This document shows, in pieces, positions 10,740 to 22,518 of a stretch of 64,000 nt of DNA. The first letter of the stretch is position 1, and each line of letters begins with the position of its first letter. This DNA is from Takakia lepidozioides (taxonomy: Eukaryota; Streptophyta; Takakiopsida; Takakiales; Takakiaceae). The DNA is taken from the NCBI GenBank assembly GCA_030704615.1, contig CM060731.1, positions 76,488,756-76,552,755 on the forward strand, written 5' to 3'. The notes under the pieces were generated by a model that searched no databases, had not been told where the DNA came from, and worked only from the letters and a program-made list of their open reading frames with translations. The position numbers and the translations under genes are program-made.

Positions 10740-11835
10740 CTCAAACCCAACCCAATTGTTTATACCAAGGTAAGTCCAAGGTAAGTCCCACTACTGGAGT
10801 GAGCCCTCACAAAGGCAGTGTCTATTTGCTCTTGGTCTGCCTTCAGTTGTAACGTTGTAACTCGGATGCACATACACAAAAATGTGGTTCAAACTTCAAA
10901 CAGCTAAACGCAAAGCTTTGGATCTCACTCTATGTTTCCACTGCAAAGGGATTAATGAAGAAGGATCATGCTTTGCAACGTTATTAGGGCCACCTTGGAG
11001 TACCTAGCTGACGTGGCAGTTCAGGGCATAGCACCCTTGAGCTCTTGACATGATAAGTTCAGGTCAGATGAATTGCATGCCTAACCAGATACCCTAAGAT
11101 GATTGACTCTATTTCTTGGAAGCAAGACCATCCTCTTAAATTGGTTAAGTCCTGGCGGAAAAGGTAGAGGAGATCCTCAAGTACCTGAATATATTAGGTA
11201 GGAAGAACTGACCCTGCTAGATGAAGCTGGAGGCTTAAGTGTCTACTTGTCCATGTCAGAAGCGTGAAAAATTAATGTCCCAACAAAACAAAGTTAGGCA
11301 TAAAACTTTACTGAACTTGATTCCAGTTTGTCACATGGGTTCTAAGGATGATCTGAAAGGCCTACCTACCCTTGGCACTAGAATGAAATTAAATCTCAGG
11401 GCTGGGAGTCTACCTTTGACCAACAAACAGATGCAGAGAGGAAAGAGAGATTGTCAATGCCCAATATGTGGGTGCCTTGAAGACAACATCCCTTTTTTGA
11501 TACAATGTCTGGGATATTCTCATCAGTGACCCTCTTCAGGACCATCAAGAACATAGTACTTGCACCTCTGTTCACCAACTTTCAAACCCTTGAGGCTGAG
11601 CCTAAAGCCTTGGCCCTGTTGGGGTCTACTTGCTGGGCGGTTCAAACACAACATATTGATGTTTGTGTAAAGGGCTTTCTAGATGAAATCTGGAAAGCCC
11701 GAACTAATTGTTTATGTCAAGGTAAGTCACTACACTGGAGTGAGCCCCTCACAAAGGGGTCTGTGGCAACAAGGGTACAGCAAACAAAGTCTTATGAGTA
11801 CATTCTCTCTCTCTCTTTCTTAATGGCAGCTGCGG
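10740..11835 (+). mobile_element. Non-LTR retrotransposon remnant (3' part of ORF2)
   Basis: The frame at 11239-11529 contains LNLRAGSLPLTNKQMQ followed by CQCPICGCLEDNIPFLIQC. This is a CxxC...H/Q...C module like those near the C-terminus of LINE reverse transcriptases. It continues in another frame from 11505 (NIVLAPLFTNFQTLEAEPKA). A sequence close to the 3' end (CAAGGTAAGTC..ACTGGAGTGAGCCC) occurs both at 10760-10810 and 11720-11765. This suggests two 3' ends, that is, a second very short copy. All frames are broken and no RT core is visible. Confidence 0.55.
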
Positions 11836-12003
11836 TAAATTAAGTTCATACTAAGTACCCAACATGTTCAGAGAGACACAAACCCACATGTATGCATGTG
11901 TCTAGAAGGAGCAACAGATACGGGCTTGTTTTGGTGCTGGGTATGGAGTCCATAAAGTCCTAAAGGATGGAACTTTAGAACGTCAACCGGAAGCTCAAAG
12001 TGC

Positions 12004-12190
12004 TTATGAAGAGATGAAAGAATGATGCAAGAAAGAGAGAAGGCGGGCCCTCAAAGCAACCTGAAAGAAACCACTATTCACAATCCAGAGATTCCCTAAG
12101 GTGGAGAGATTCATGAGGTGTGCTGCCAGGCATTTCTGGTCGCCATAATGATAGACCTCTGCAAGAAACAACTTTAAAACATCCATAGAA
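12004..12190 (-). mobile_element. Fragment of the (ATTTC)n-tailed LINE family
   Basis: The minus-strand peptide AEVYHYGDQKCLAAHL matches TEVFHYEDQKCLAAYL of the longer copy in an MCM8 intron (46990-47544). The neighbouring 'aacatccatagaaagctcaaagag' matches that family's 3' UTR. Only the extreme 3' end is present. Confidence 0.6.
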
Positions 12191-12214
12191 AGCTCAAAGA
12201 GAGATACTCTAAAT

Positions 12215-12840
12215 TACTTGTCGATTGATGGATGTATGAGCCTGGGCAGGCTTCAATACCTGCTGTACAAGATGATGGAAGATGCCATGCAAAGGTGTAA
12301 CCAGCTCCTTGACAACCAGCTCCAATTGCTGAGGAACAGGCTAATGTGCCACTGTTGGGTCCTTGAAATACTAGACACCCACCACACCAACGGGCAGTCT
12401 CCAGAATGATATCTGGCTTAACTCCAGCTTTGATCATGTCAGCATGCACCTCCTTGCCCTTGTCCAATGCTCCTAGTCCGGCACATGCCTTGAGAATGCA
12501 AATGAATGTGACCCTGTTGGCAGTACTGATTCCCGTCTCATCTGTTCATAGATCTTCAAAACCTCCATGCCAAAATCATGCTGCACATATCCTGCCATCA
12601 TTATAATACATGTAAATATATTTCACTCAGACATTTTGTCAAACACTTGGCATGCATCCACCACGCTCCCACAGTTGTCATACATATTAACAAGGGTGTT
12701 GAGTAAAAAGATGTTGGGCTTGAATCCACTTTGGATTATGTTGCATTCCTGTAAGAGACAGACATAAGTATTGGAGTCTGGTGATCTGCCTCCTTGGTCC
12801 AAAATGCGCAATGCCCCTTTAAGCTGTCATGTCTTGGTTA
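12215..12840 (-). pseudogene. PPR protein pseudogene (PLS type)
   Basis: Minus-strand peptides in order are SPDSNTYVCLLQECNIIQSG, FKPNIFLLNTLVNMYDNCGS and VVDACQVFDKMSE. After shifts come MDKGKEVHADMIKAGVKPDI and further decayed pieces. These match PPR repeats of plant PLS-type RNA-editing factors. Several stops and frame changes and the lack of an N-terminus or E/DYW end show it is not functional. Confidence 0.75.
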
Positions 12841-12844
12841 GTGT

Positions 12845-13480
12845 CCTGACAGTGCCACCAGTACCAGAGGAATTCTTGTTGTATCCTTCTCTTACTCCTC
12901 CTTAAAAAAACACCGATCATAATGGAGGTGCACCACTGTGGAGCATTCAACCCTGCCATCCTGCACAACTCAAACGGCTGAGTTACTGACCTTTATGCTC
13001 AAACTCACATCATATATTACATGGCTAACAGAAATTTCAAGGATAAAAACCTCTTCAAGATGAGAGCCCTTTACTGCACACTATTTCAGGGCTATTAAGC
13101 AACTTAAGTCCTACTAGGACTTTCAGAATTGACTGTACCAACTCCATTTGTTTAAGCTTGGAGATTACATGATCATCAAAACAATACCTGTTGCAAGGAG
13201 CATTAGATTGTTCTTTGACCTTCTTTTATGGCAGATATGTCTGCTTTCACCCAGAGCAATATCGACCAACTCCAAATGGAATTTCACGATGTAAATAACT
13301 AACAGCACCTGGTTGACAATAGATCCACAAAAAACATTCATGGTACCACACCACGGCATCCCAGCTTCCACCGAGATTTGACAGATAGGCAGAAACTTCT
13401 TCGAACCTCCTGCATTCTTATTCAACTGCACATCTGTAAGCGAGGATGTTGCCAGTTGCACCGGTGTCGTTGCACCTGAT
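12845..13480. other. Intergenic, nothing recognised
   Basis: No gene or clear repeat. Short frames only. Confidence 0.35.
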
Positions 13481-13579
13481 TCATTCAAAGTGGGGTATCT
13501 GGGAATTGAATCTCTCCTTGACGAATATGATTATGGGAGTGGATTGTAGAGCATAATGGGCTTGGAATCCTCAGACTGC

Positions 13580-14455
13580 AGCCTCGTCTCTGTTATCTGT
13601 GAGAAATGTGCAGCATCCACCATGTAGGATCTCCCTCTGAGATCGGAATAAACAGGCTGAAATGTGTTGAAGCGGAAAACTGATCATTCCAAAGCTTTTC
13701 CTCATCTCTGTTATCTGTTTTTGGATACTTTCCTGCTGCCACATCGGCAGTAACTTGTCAGGGCCGAGTCTGATGAGAAGGCAAAACAGGCTGAAATAGG
13801 TCAAAGCTGCTTGTGTCTGTTGTCAGGTAAAGTCGGACTGATCTGTGAGAACCTCCACGGTGCAGCTGAGCAGGCAGAGATTGACTCTCCCAAGAAACTT
13901 GTAAACATAAGGAAGAATACCAAACGACGGTACTAATAGGAGCCAAGAGCCCACTCAGATAAGAGGGAAAAACAGGCTGAAATGTGTTGAAGAAGTACCT
14001 TCATTAGCAGTGCATTGTTCTATCAATTGCGCTGCTGCCACTGCTGTTTCCTCCCCACGCAGATTTCTTGTAGCTATTGATCCACAGGGAATCAGAAGTA
14101 ATCTTCTGTTTGAAATCCGGCCATCTTGGATGAATCTGGCATTCACCCCTTTTTGCCTGGATTGTTCCACCATTGACTTGGGTCGGAAAACGTATTTATT
14201 CCATAGCTTCTCCTCGTTTCTGTTATCTGTTTTCCGATACTTTCCTGTTGCCACATTGGCAGTAACATGTCAAAATCACTCCAAAACCACCATAGATCCA
14301 CCAACGAGCTAACTTGCAGAATTCAACGTGAGAATTTAGGGCAGACTCTGATAACAGGGATAAACAGGCTGAAATGTGTTGAAGCGGAAAAGTGATCATT
14401 CCAAAGCTTTTCCTCATCTCTGTTATCTGTTTTTGGATACTTTCCTGCTGCCGCG
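13580..14455. repeat. Degenerate local direct repeat, about three units
   Basis: AAACAGGCTGAAATGTGTTG recurs near 13652, 13975 and 14362. The block 'ctcatctctgttatctgtttttggatactttcctgctgcc' and variants recur near 13700, 14215 and 14410. Spacing is about 350-400 bp, with unrelated filler. The origin is unknown. Confidence 0.65.
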
Positions 14456-14904
14456 CTCAAGCACGCCTTCCCCGCGCTGCAAGACAGTTACTTTTGGGCA
14501 GTCTGGGCACATATAAATAATTTGACGACGACAATGACATGGCAACGATGACGTGTTTACAATGACGGGGCTACAAAACGTGGCGACAATGACGTGGCTA
14601 TGATGACGAGGTGACGATGACGAGGCACTATGGCACCCTATTCCTGCTCTACGCTAAACTAGCTTTTTCGCCACATCCTCAGCGCTCAAGTACGCGGGGG
14701 CATCCCTTCCCCGTGCTGCAAGACAGTTACTTTTGGGCAGTCCGGGCAGGTATAAAGTTTTTGACGACGACGATGACATGGCTACAATGACGTGTCTAGG
14801 ATGACGTGGCTATGAAACGTGGCGACAATGACGTGGTTATGATGACGTGACGACGATGATGAGGCCCTATGGCACCCTATTCCTGCTCTACGCTAAACTA
14901 GCTT
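14453..14904 (+). repeat. Tandem duplication of a TATA-containing, TGACG-rich unit
   Basis: Two units of about 229 and 223 bp begin at 14453 and 14682. Each has a TATA-like motif (TATAAATA at 14512; TATAAAG at 14751) followed by a run of TGACG motifs, seven in the first unit and six in the second. Several are TGACGTGG. Both end in 'cctgctctacgctaaactagctt'. TGACG/ACGTGG are known bZIP (TGA factor and G-box) sites. Whether this is a promoter or just a simple repeat is not settled by sequence. Confidence 0.6.
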
Positions 14905-14969
14905 CGGTAGTCGCTAGAATATAGAACATGATCACTAGCAAAATAATCAGGGCCACTGTAACTTTCTTG

Positions 14970-15258
14970 CACAAGGACTTTTCTTGGGCGAAACAAAATG
15001 TTTGTGTTAAGCAGAATTTTAATCCCGGATATTGGGGTATGAGCCCATAGAGTTGAAGATAAAACAGAACCGGCATTTATCTGAAAAAATGCACGGTCTC
15101 TCTTGCAGGGGACAATAACGTTAATGTGTCCCTTGACAACGAATTACAGTGTTCATAGTAATTTTTTCGAAGGGTGGATATGGGAAGGGATGACAATGGT
15201 CACTGATTCTGAAGTTGAGGTGTGCAGGCCTAGCGTGTCGAGGCTCTCGGGGTTGTAT
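14970..15258 (-). pseudogene. Old germin-like exon 2 remnant A
   Basis: Stretches such as 'atcccggatattgg', 'ccggcatttatctgaaaa', 'gatatgggaagggatgac' and 'gcctagcgtgt' follow the order of GLP exon 2 (compare 16130-16440). A large central part is missing and replaced by 'gacaacgaattacagtgttcat', which is also present in remnant B at 29566-29587. Frames are destroyed. The shared deletion shows that decay preceded the block duplication. Confidence 0.75.
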
Positions 15259-16016
15259 TGAGACATGTATAGCCTCCGGAGCTGCAGGATTGGGTCGCAC
15301 AGCATTTTAATTCTGAACTACAGTAACCATCAATATGAAAGCAAGCTACGACAAAGCCTCAACGCAGCCTTAGAGTGCGGCGTGGAGTGCAACGGCAATC
15401 AGAGGGGGATCGGGGTAGTGCCCAATATTCGTACCGATTTTTCGCTGATGCGCCAGGCCCAACGGCATCGGCTGTTTATAAGTTAAAATGGCTCCAGGCT
15501 CACGTGTTACTATTAAGCTGACTGATCTGAAGATTGAGTGGAAGTAGCTGATGGGTGTTGTGCAGTACAATTGCAGGGTTCCACATAAGAATAGTAGATG
15601 ACATCTGCTTTGTGATGAAAATGTCGAGCCATGCACAGTAAGTGGATATGTGTGGGAAGTCTCCCTCGGACGATAAGGTAACGATTTGACCCAACCTCCA
15701 CAAATGTTTGTATGCACTAAAGTAGTATGCAAACTTCCCTATATATATACTTGATCCAGATTCACAGCGCCTCATGAACGATCTAACGTCTAAGAATAAT
15801 TATGTATCCGCATGATTTTCAAGAGTTTTGATATTCAGAAATCTTTATAGTATTTCAACTTTACTCCATGTTTATTTTATATCTGTTTCTGGCCGGCCAG
15901 CCTGATCTCCTCATGATTCAACTAGAGAGAGACATGACTCCACTAGCGTACATAAAAGTCTCTTCCCCATGCGGATTCAACTAACTAGATTTTGACAATT
16001 AGCTGATATCTGGGGA

Positions 16017-16989
16017 TCACAGAGTGCTAATATCAAAGAAACTAGGCACACCAGCTTCCAGCTTCGAAATCACTCTGTCGCCCACTCCCAAGGACTTCTT
16101 CAGGACTGCATAGGGGATGTTGGCGTGAAATATTTGGTTTGCGACAAACAGAAATCCCGGATATTGGGCATTTAGTGAGTTGAAGGTACTCGCAGTTGTG
16201 TTGCCGGCATTTATCTGAAAATGGACAGACCCTCTTGGGAAGATAATGAGGTCTCCCTTTTGCAAGGTTTGTGCATAGAGCACATTATCATAGCTCACAA
16301 AGCCTGCGTACACCGATCCGTCCAAAACGAAGAGTGTTTCGGTAGCCAAAGGATGGATGTGAGGAGGGATGACACCACCGATTCCGAAGTCAAGTCGTGC
16401 ATGCGAGAGGCCTAGCGTGTTGATCCCCGGGAATTCTTTAACGGTTGCCAGTGTGGGAGAAGCATTGGTCCCTGTACTTGAGGGGGGGCCTGGCAGGCAT
16501 GAAAATACAGAATTAGATCTTCAACTTGAAAGTCCAGACTTCAAAGACGTCTTTGACTCATGATGGATCCAAAGAGATTAAAATATCACTTGAGGTGTAC
16601 ACTTATCTTCTTAATCTAGCATGAAAAGGAAAGCTACCAACTAGTAGCCCAGTTAACACTTCTAGCTGCGACATACAACTTTCAAGAAGTAGTCAATCAA
16701 CATATTCGTACACAGTTCAAATCCATCGCAAGTGAAAGTTAAGGAGCGCACCAGCCGGCCCGCGCAAACCCGTGAACACAAAGTCTTTGGAGGTGACAGA
16801 TCCCCGCTCTTTGCATGCGAAACCATTCATATGTGACGCAGTCTTCGAAAAGTCTGCTACACAGAAGTCCTGCAAGGGATCGGGGTCTGCTGCTTGTACG
16901 ATCATAGTGGCCATACTTGTAATGCACAAAGTTAAAACGATCGCTCTTGATACCATGTGGGCGGTACTGCAAGGTCCCAGTTTCTCCAT
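16017..16989 (-). CDS. Germin-like protein 1 (secreted cupin), two exons
   Basis: Exon 1 is 16752-16989 (start ATG 16989) and exon 2 is 16017-16489. The phase-1 intron (262 bp, GTGCGC...CCAG) is at the usual GLP position and gives 236 residues. Residues 1-33 form a signal peptide ending near MIVQA. The N-terminal germin cysteines are C43 (QDFCVADF) and C59 (GFACKERG). Cupin box 1 is PPHIHPLATETLFVL with metal ligands H123, H125 and E130. Box 2 is GDLIIFPRGSVHFQIN with H169. Germin-like proteins form wall-bound Mn-binding oligomers, some with superoxide dismutase or oxalate oxidase activity; the activity here is unknown. Residue 136 is D where GLP2 and GLP3 have E. Splice borders were chosen by phase and family alignment. 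Confidence 0.9.
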
Positions 16990-17082
16990 AGCTCGAGAAA
17001 CAAGTCAGCTAGACAAGTACACGATCAGCTCAGCTCTCAAGAACTTGCACAGTGATTGAAGAGCTTAACTATATCCGACTGC

Positions 17083-17089
17083 TATATAT
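17083..17089 (-). promoter_or_regulatory. TATA box of GLP1
   Basis: ATATATAGC on the minus strand lies about 95 bp upstream of the ATG. The matching site in GLP3 (31472-31478) is identical in core. In GLP2 (23609-23616) it has changed to AATCTATAGC. Confidence 0.55.
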
Positions 17090-17499
17090 TGTAGTATTGC
17101 TGACCTGAACTTTGCAGTACACGGGGCAGTACAGAGAACTGTTGAGTTCGGTTTGTGCTGTTGAGCTCAGCATTATGGCACTTTTATGGGCAGTGCAGAT
17201 GAGTTGCAACCTGCAAACAAGCCCGGCCCCAGCTGACGACTGATTTGCGTGCTCTGCAAGCCGCCCTCTGTGATGCAGCATCTGCGATCCTGCAGCTGCC
17301 TCCAGCGTCGTGTCAACGCAGTTCCGAAGGGTAGATTCTGGATACGCGACATATTGATATTACGATATAAATGTTTTGAGGCTCCCGGTGAGGAATTTAC
17401 AGGGGAGATGCAGGGTTTAATCCTTCATGGATAGGTAGTGAAAACCCGTTCCACGAATGCCTATAGTGTAACCTGGGTTCGTGTTACCCTTTATACTTA

Positions 17500-17665
17500 G
17501 CTAAATTTGGGCTTAGTCAAAAATTTCTCCCTGGGTGATCCTGGGTTCGATCCTTCAACATGTGCCTTCAAATCGTCCATTGGCCCCTCTATGCGCTGTG
17601 TGTTGAGCAGTAGGCGCTGTAAATTCACTGGACGTCAAAGAAACTTTATCTTTATCCCTTCAAAA
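17500..17665 (+). mobile_element. tRNA-derived SINE, family 2, copy 1 (5' end unclear)
   Basis: A B box, GGTTCGATCC (17544-17553), is followed by a body ('ttcaacatgtgccttcaa...gtgtgttgagcagtaggc...gtaaattcactgga') and tail 'aaagaaactttatctttatc'. All of this is shared with 59072-59245. The A box is not convincing in this copy. Confidence 0.65.
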
Positions 17666-17669
17666 TGAC

Positions 17670-18050
17670 CCCCTGACCACCCACATTGGAGTGTCCCCCC
17701 TTATTGCAGTTACACTTCCTTGAGTTCGTCCGGTGGTGACGTACATTGCCCATTGGAGTTACACTCCCTTCAGTTCAATGTCACAATGTACCATCTTATC
17801 AGAGATCGCATTAAGTTCTTACATAGTTCCTAGTGTTCTCCCATATGACTTTGCAAAAATATTCATCCTTAGATATAGATGAGATTATGTCAAATTTAAA
17901 ATAAAATCCTAATGGCCTTGCTTGGGCTGTTAGTTGTACTTAACAAGCATGAGGGGCCAATGGTCTTGGCATGCATTTGATGATGCCAACTGCCGACAAT
18001 TAAGCGAATTTCAAAATTTATCTTGATATTTTCTTTTAATTGTTTTTAAT
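17670..18050. other. Intergenic, nothing recognised
   Basis: Two short related phrases ('ttggagt(g/t)...acactcccttcagttc') near 17690-17780 suggest a minor local duplication. No gene is present. Confidence 0.35.
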
Positions 18051-18059
18051 CTAAGCAAA

Positions 18060-18480
18060 TGTTATTTGTGGTGTCACTTGGGTAGACCCCTTCTGAGGAC
18101 ACCCAACCCTCCCCCAAGAAAGTCCCCAAAGGTCCCCACACATTAAGTAATCAGTTGCCCGGATGCCCCTATCTATAGATGGATTGGCCGTAATGGGTAA
18201 CATCCAACACACACCTATGGGGCTATGAGGCTTGGAACCCACGGCCATTTGTAACGCGGTTGCCCTCACTCCCCCCCAAGGTCCATGTACCCATACTTAC
18301 ATTCTTGAACCGCCGACTATCTCGGTGCAAACGGGCTAAGTAACCAATTGACCCGGGTATCCCTTTTTATGGCTGGATTGGCCATCGTGGGTAATGTCTA
18401 ACATACACCCATGTGGCTATGGTTCTTGGCAACGGTCACAACCATTTGTAAAGCGGCCTCGTCCCCTATGGTTCAGAAGG
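18060..18480. repeat. Two diverged tandem copies of a ~200-bp repeat (third at 31755-31900)
   Basis: Both copies carry 'ttatggctggattggcc..gggtaa..tc.aacatacaccc.atg.ggctatg' and 'ccatttgtaa.gcgg'. A third, partial copy lies upstream of GLP3. The class is unknown. Confidence 0.6.
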
Positions 18481-19905
18481 TGTGCTAGATGAACCGTGTT
18501 TGCTATCTCATGAACTTGGAACATATATTTGTGCTCGCTAATAACTAGAACTTACTTTGGTGCATGTGCAGATTTGTGCCTTATGGCAAGTGGTGCAGGT
18601 TTACATGTATGTTGCAGAGACTCCGCCTTAAACCCGGATATATATGTGGATCTGCAGGTCAAAAAGTGAAATATCCGCCTCTGTTAGGAACCGTCTGATA
18701 TGAGGAGCTGATATAACCACCATCGGTTGAGAACCGGTTCTTTTGTAAAGTTTTTCTGTTTGATTTGATCCCGAACTAGTGGCCCAAAGCTAGCCCAAAG
18801 AGGGAGGTCATGAACCTTTTATCCAGCATTGGAACCGGAGGTTATAATGCCGATAGTAAGAGGTTATTGGATTCACTCATAGATGATGAGGCAGGTGGAG
18901 GTTGGGTAGCGTGTGAGCATATTCCCTAAGAATCCGGAGAATGTGCGATAGCGAAACCAAAATGTGCTCACTCGAAGAAAAAAATATTAAAATAAAAATT
19001 GATATGAGGCAATGTCTAACTTTAACTTTTGTGTTGAGATCCTCTAGTTCCACGGTTTTGGAGCTTTCTCATTTCTAACATCTTGCCAGTTGGCAGCAAA
19101 TCTAATTTTTAAGCAACAAATGAGTTTATGTTTGGATGGGCAGCCTCTGGCAGCTCAATTTTGTGAAGGAAATAAAACTATCCAAATTCAAAAATGTAGT
19201 ATATAAAAATGAAGAGAGGGCATGCTTGTCACCTGCGCTGGGGATTGGTACTGCATGAGCATAAAAAAACCGTCCCGTGAGCATGATCCACAATTATGGG
19301 AGTGATATGTATGACAGCGGAAATACATATAATAGACGGACATAGGGTCTCTGCGTTAATAGGGTCTATATGGTGTCTAAACATAATCTTAAACATATAG
19401 AAGGAGCTTGAAAGGGAGAAACCTTGTTTTTAAAATAACCACAAAAACAAATACCAAATCCCAAATTTTGTCGACGAACCCAAGTTTCACTGGCGAAAAT
19501 CCAAGTTTCTTTTGGCGAAACCCAAGATGCGTTTGTGTTTCGCTGGCGAAACCCTTTTTTTGGGTGGTTCTTGGGGATGTTCCACACACACACTTTTACC
19601 AAATGCCACATTGTTTACGCTCCCTGACCTTTGAGTTCTGGCAGATATATTTGTGGGTCTTTGTGCTCACGTGAGTTAAGCATGGACAATTTCATAAGTT
19701 TTGTCACGTGAGCACGGTTTTCAGATAGTTTCGTTTTTTTTTTTTTTTTTTCGCTTCAGTCGGTACCCACACCCTTCTCATGAACCCTAGGTAATACTCT
19801 CGCATCCTACGGCTCCATTTCGAGATAGCTGATGAGTTGGAAGGGAATACCAAGCTGAATATGTACCCCAAACGCCCGATAAATCAAATCAGGTAGAGGC
19901 GAGCC
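18480..19905. other. Intergenic, AT-rich, with repeat remnants
   Basis: Positions 19010-19200 match 32140-32345 (shared 'gagatcctc.a.ttc..gggttttggagctttttcatttcta'). Near 19485-19555 there are four phrases with 'tggcgaaa'. A 20-base T run lies near 19734. No gene was recognised. Confidence 0.45.
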
Positions 19906-19929
19906 GACGCTTAAGCGGCTGTCCAAATA

Positions 19930-20125
19930 GAAGTGGCAGCGTGCATTGGGCCCACATGGCCATTGCATGCCCCTTCAAAGTGGCTATTGCATGTGGGGCG
20001 CACATGGCTATTGCATGCAACATCTAGCAAGCTGACTCAACTCAACTAGCGTGGCTATTTGCATTGGGCCCACATGGCTATTGCATGCCCCTTGAAAGTG
20101 GCTATAGCATGGGGGGCCCACATGG
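19930..20125. repeat. Imperfect tandem repeat
   Basis: The phrases CATTGGGCCCACATGG and 'ctattgcatgccccttgaaagtggctat' appear twice, about 120 bp apart, with shorter variants between. Confidence 0.6.
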
Positions 20126-20129
20126 AATC

Positions 20130-21010
20130 CATGCCAAGGAATGCTAGGGAAGGTTCTAGAAAGGAGGTGATTTTCGCAAGGTATAGCCCAAAGTGGGAGC
20201 TCAGGCAAGGACCAGAGGGTGCAGGAGGATCTAGGGTTCAAGTAGGGTGGGTGATTTCAAAGGTGAGGGAGGAGTGGGCCCAGGTCTACGTGCAGACAAG
20301 GAGATGGAAGGATTTTGGAAGACTGTGGTTTACTTGGGGCGGAAGGGTTGCTTGGTGTTGTGCTGACCGCACGACATGACTTGAGGGATGTACTGTAAAT
20401 AAGTGGCGTACCCTTGCTTATTACATGCGCTGTAAAGACTGTTGATGTAATGATGAACTGTCGAGGTTTTATGCCGACTTGTATTATTATTATGTCATGC
20501 TCTCCGTATTGAAGGTTAAATTTTCTGCTCGAAATTACATCTCCAACGCGCTTGGCTGTATTCCATTGTGACAGGATACGCCTCTACACCGAATTTATAT
20601 GACATGCGAAAGAGAATATGTACCCCAAGATAGTTTAAAACATATAGAAAAGAAAGAAAGAGATTGTTTCTGTTTTTTATTCTTTTCGGTGCACTCGCTT
20701 TAGATCTACCCAAAAAAATAAAAATAAAATGATCTACAACAAGGAGAGACCGTCGTTGTGGCTAACGTCTGAGTAAAATCTCTAGCCCAGTTTTTCCTCC
20801 AGTGCGTGTCAATGAAAAGAAGAAGAGAGGGCTGCATCCCGAATCAATTCGGTCCGGTTTCTTATTTCTTTTTGGGGTAAAACTCAAGCAAACGTGGCGG
20901 CAACTGGTACGTGCCAGCTCTACATTTTGGATTAAACATAGGGTTTCGTCACAGGTAAGTATAACTAACTCGTTCCGTGAAAAATTGGTCCGAGAATAAG
21001 TAAGTGGCAA
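20130..21010. other. Intergenic, nothing firmly recognised
   Basis: A plus-strand open stretch (to about 20379) reads REEWAQVYVQTRRWKDFGRL. I could not place it in any family. The remainder is AT-rich. Confidence 0.3.
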
Positions 21011-21014
21011 CTCT

Positions 21015-21435
21015 CGAGATGAAAGACCCAAACACAGATTGTCGAGACACAGTCTCATTCAGGAAGTGCGGGCCGCGATAAGCCACGGTTTCCGAGTACT
21101 TTCTGGGGATGGACTCTGAAACGCGGAGCAGCTTCTGGGTAGTGCAGGTATGGGCGTAAGATAAGCTGCTCCGCGTTTCAGAGTCAGTAGCCTTGTCTAC
21201 TGCGACCTCTTCTCGTTCCTTGGCCCTTCTCAACTTGCCCTTATCCCACGTTATCATGACGTCAAGGAACGTGTTATTACGACGATGCAGAATCGCCGAA
21301 ATGCTGCTTGGACAGATATTTCAAAGCAGCCAAATCTAGGTACCCGACTGCAAAAGTCAGGCCCAAAAGAGCTACAAAGTTGCACGCGGTTGCACCCCAC
21401 ACTTCCACGAGAAAACGTGGGTAGTGCCCCAATGT
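21015..21435. repeat. Palindrome-bearing repeat, copy 1
   Basis: The copy starts at 'gacccaaacacagattgtcgag' and contains a perfect 23-bp inverted repeat (21112-21134 and 21163-21185, 28-base loop). It runs on to 'aaagttgcacgcggttg'. Related copies are at 25705-26055 and 40480-40944, with a tail piece at 43140-43230. No coding capacity was seen. Confidence 0.75.
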
Positions 21436-21675
21436 CGGAAAGCCTCGGCCCTCAACCCAGCCTCAGAGTGCGGCGTGTAGTGCAACGGAAATCAGAGGGA
21501 GATCGGGGTAGTGCCCCATATTCGTACCGATTTTAGACTGGCCGGGCTGATGCGCCAGGCCCAACACCGGCTCTTTATAAGTTAAGATGGCTCCAGGCTC
21601 ACGTGTTACTACTAAGCTGACTTGATCTCATTGAATGGAAGTAGCTGATGGGCGTTGTGTACAATTGCAGGGTCC

Positions 21676-22058
21676 TATTGAAAATATTGATCGATCGACC
21701 AGTGGACATTTGTCATGATCTGTGGACATTTGTCACGATTGATTGGAATGACCTGTTTTTTAATCTAGAGTGAGCTGGCATCTGTACATTTAGGAATGCT
21801 TCTAGTAATCTGTCTCTTCTTCCCGCTGCTATGTTAGAGTAAGTTAGAGCATTCTTTGATACAGAATGAAGATAAAAGAGTGAAGATAGGACACATGATA
21901 TCTTGGCTCAAGAAGTGCAGATCTGTAGTAATAGTTTTCATGGTATAAAAGCGAATGTACCAAATTGCGTGAGCTTTGTGACTGTTATGTCTATTGAATA
22001 AGCAAGGAAATAGGTGTCGTCTTGTTTTCTTGGCTGTTAGATGTTGCAGATTTCAATA
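21676..22058 (+). mobile_element. Copia-like solo LTR
   Basis: A 383-bp insertion is flanked by the 5-bp duplication GGTCC (21671-21675 and 22059-22063). Its ends are TATTGAAAA and ATTTCAATA, a form close to the TGTTG...CAACA ends of plant Copia LTRs with the first G changed. It contains a TATAAAA motif near 21954 and ends in 'gttgcagatttcaata', as Copia LTRs often do. Blocks 1 (15583) and 3 (29987) show the uninterrupted site. No internal retrotransposon sequence remains. Confidence 0.75.
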
Positions 22059-22518
22059 GGTCCCACAGACGAACATGAGATGATATTTGCTTTGTGATTA
22101 AAATGTCGAGCTATGCACAGTAAGTGGGATATGTGGGAAGTCTCCCTCGGACTACAACGTCATTACGATATTGGATCTCCACAAATCTTTGTATCAACTG
22201 AATTAGTACGCAAAAGTTCTTCCCTAAACATATACTTATAACTTGATCCACATTCACAGCGACTCATGAACAATAACGTCTAATAACTATATATTCGAAT
22301 GATTTGAGCTTTGATACTCAGATTCCAGTATAATTTAATCTTCAACTTCACTCCATGCTTATTTTGTATCTGTTGCAAGACGGCCAGCCTGATCATCACC
22401 TCATGATTATTGTTCAGTTGACAAGAGAGAGAGATATGACTCCACTAGCGTACATAAAAGTCTCTTCCCCTTTCCCTAAAATTGGACAATTAGCTGCTAT
22501 GTGGGAGCTATGTGGGGG

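Larger units (their letters stand above)
14900..17340 (-). repeat. GLP duplication block 1
   Basis: The block consists of a decayed GLP exon, a spacer (15260-15960), GLP1 and its upstream region. It is shared with block 3 (29380-31745) along nearly its whole length. It is shared with block 2 (21460-23860) from about 15360 on. The decayed exon and spacer are present in blocks 1 and 3 only. Confidence 0.8.

Noticed and set aside
20059-20379. Plus-strand 106-codon gene
   Set aside because: Its first third is made of the local GCCCACATGG repeat, and the rest matches no family I know.
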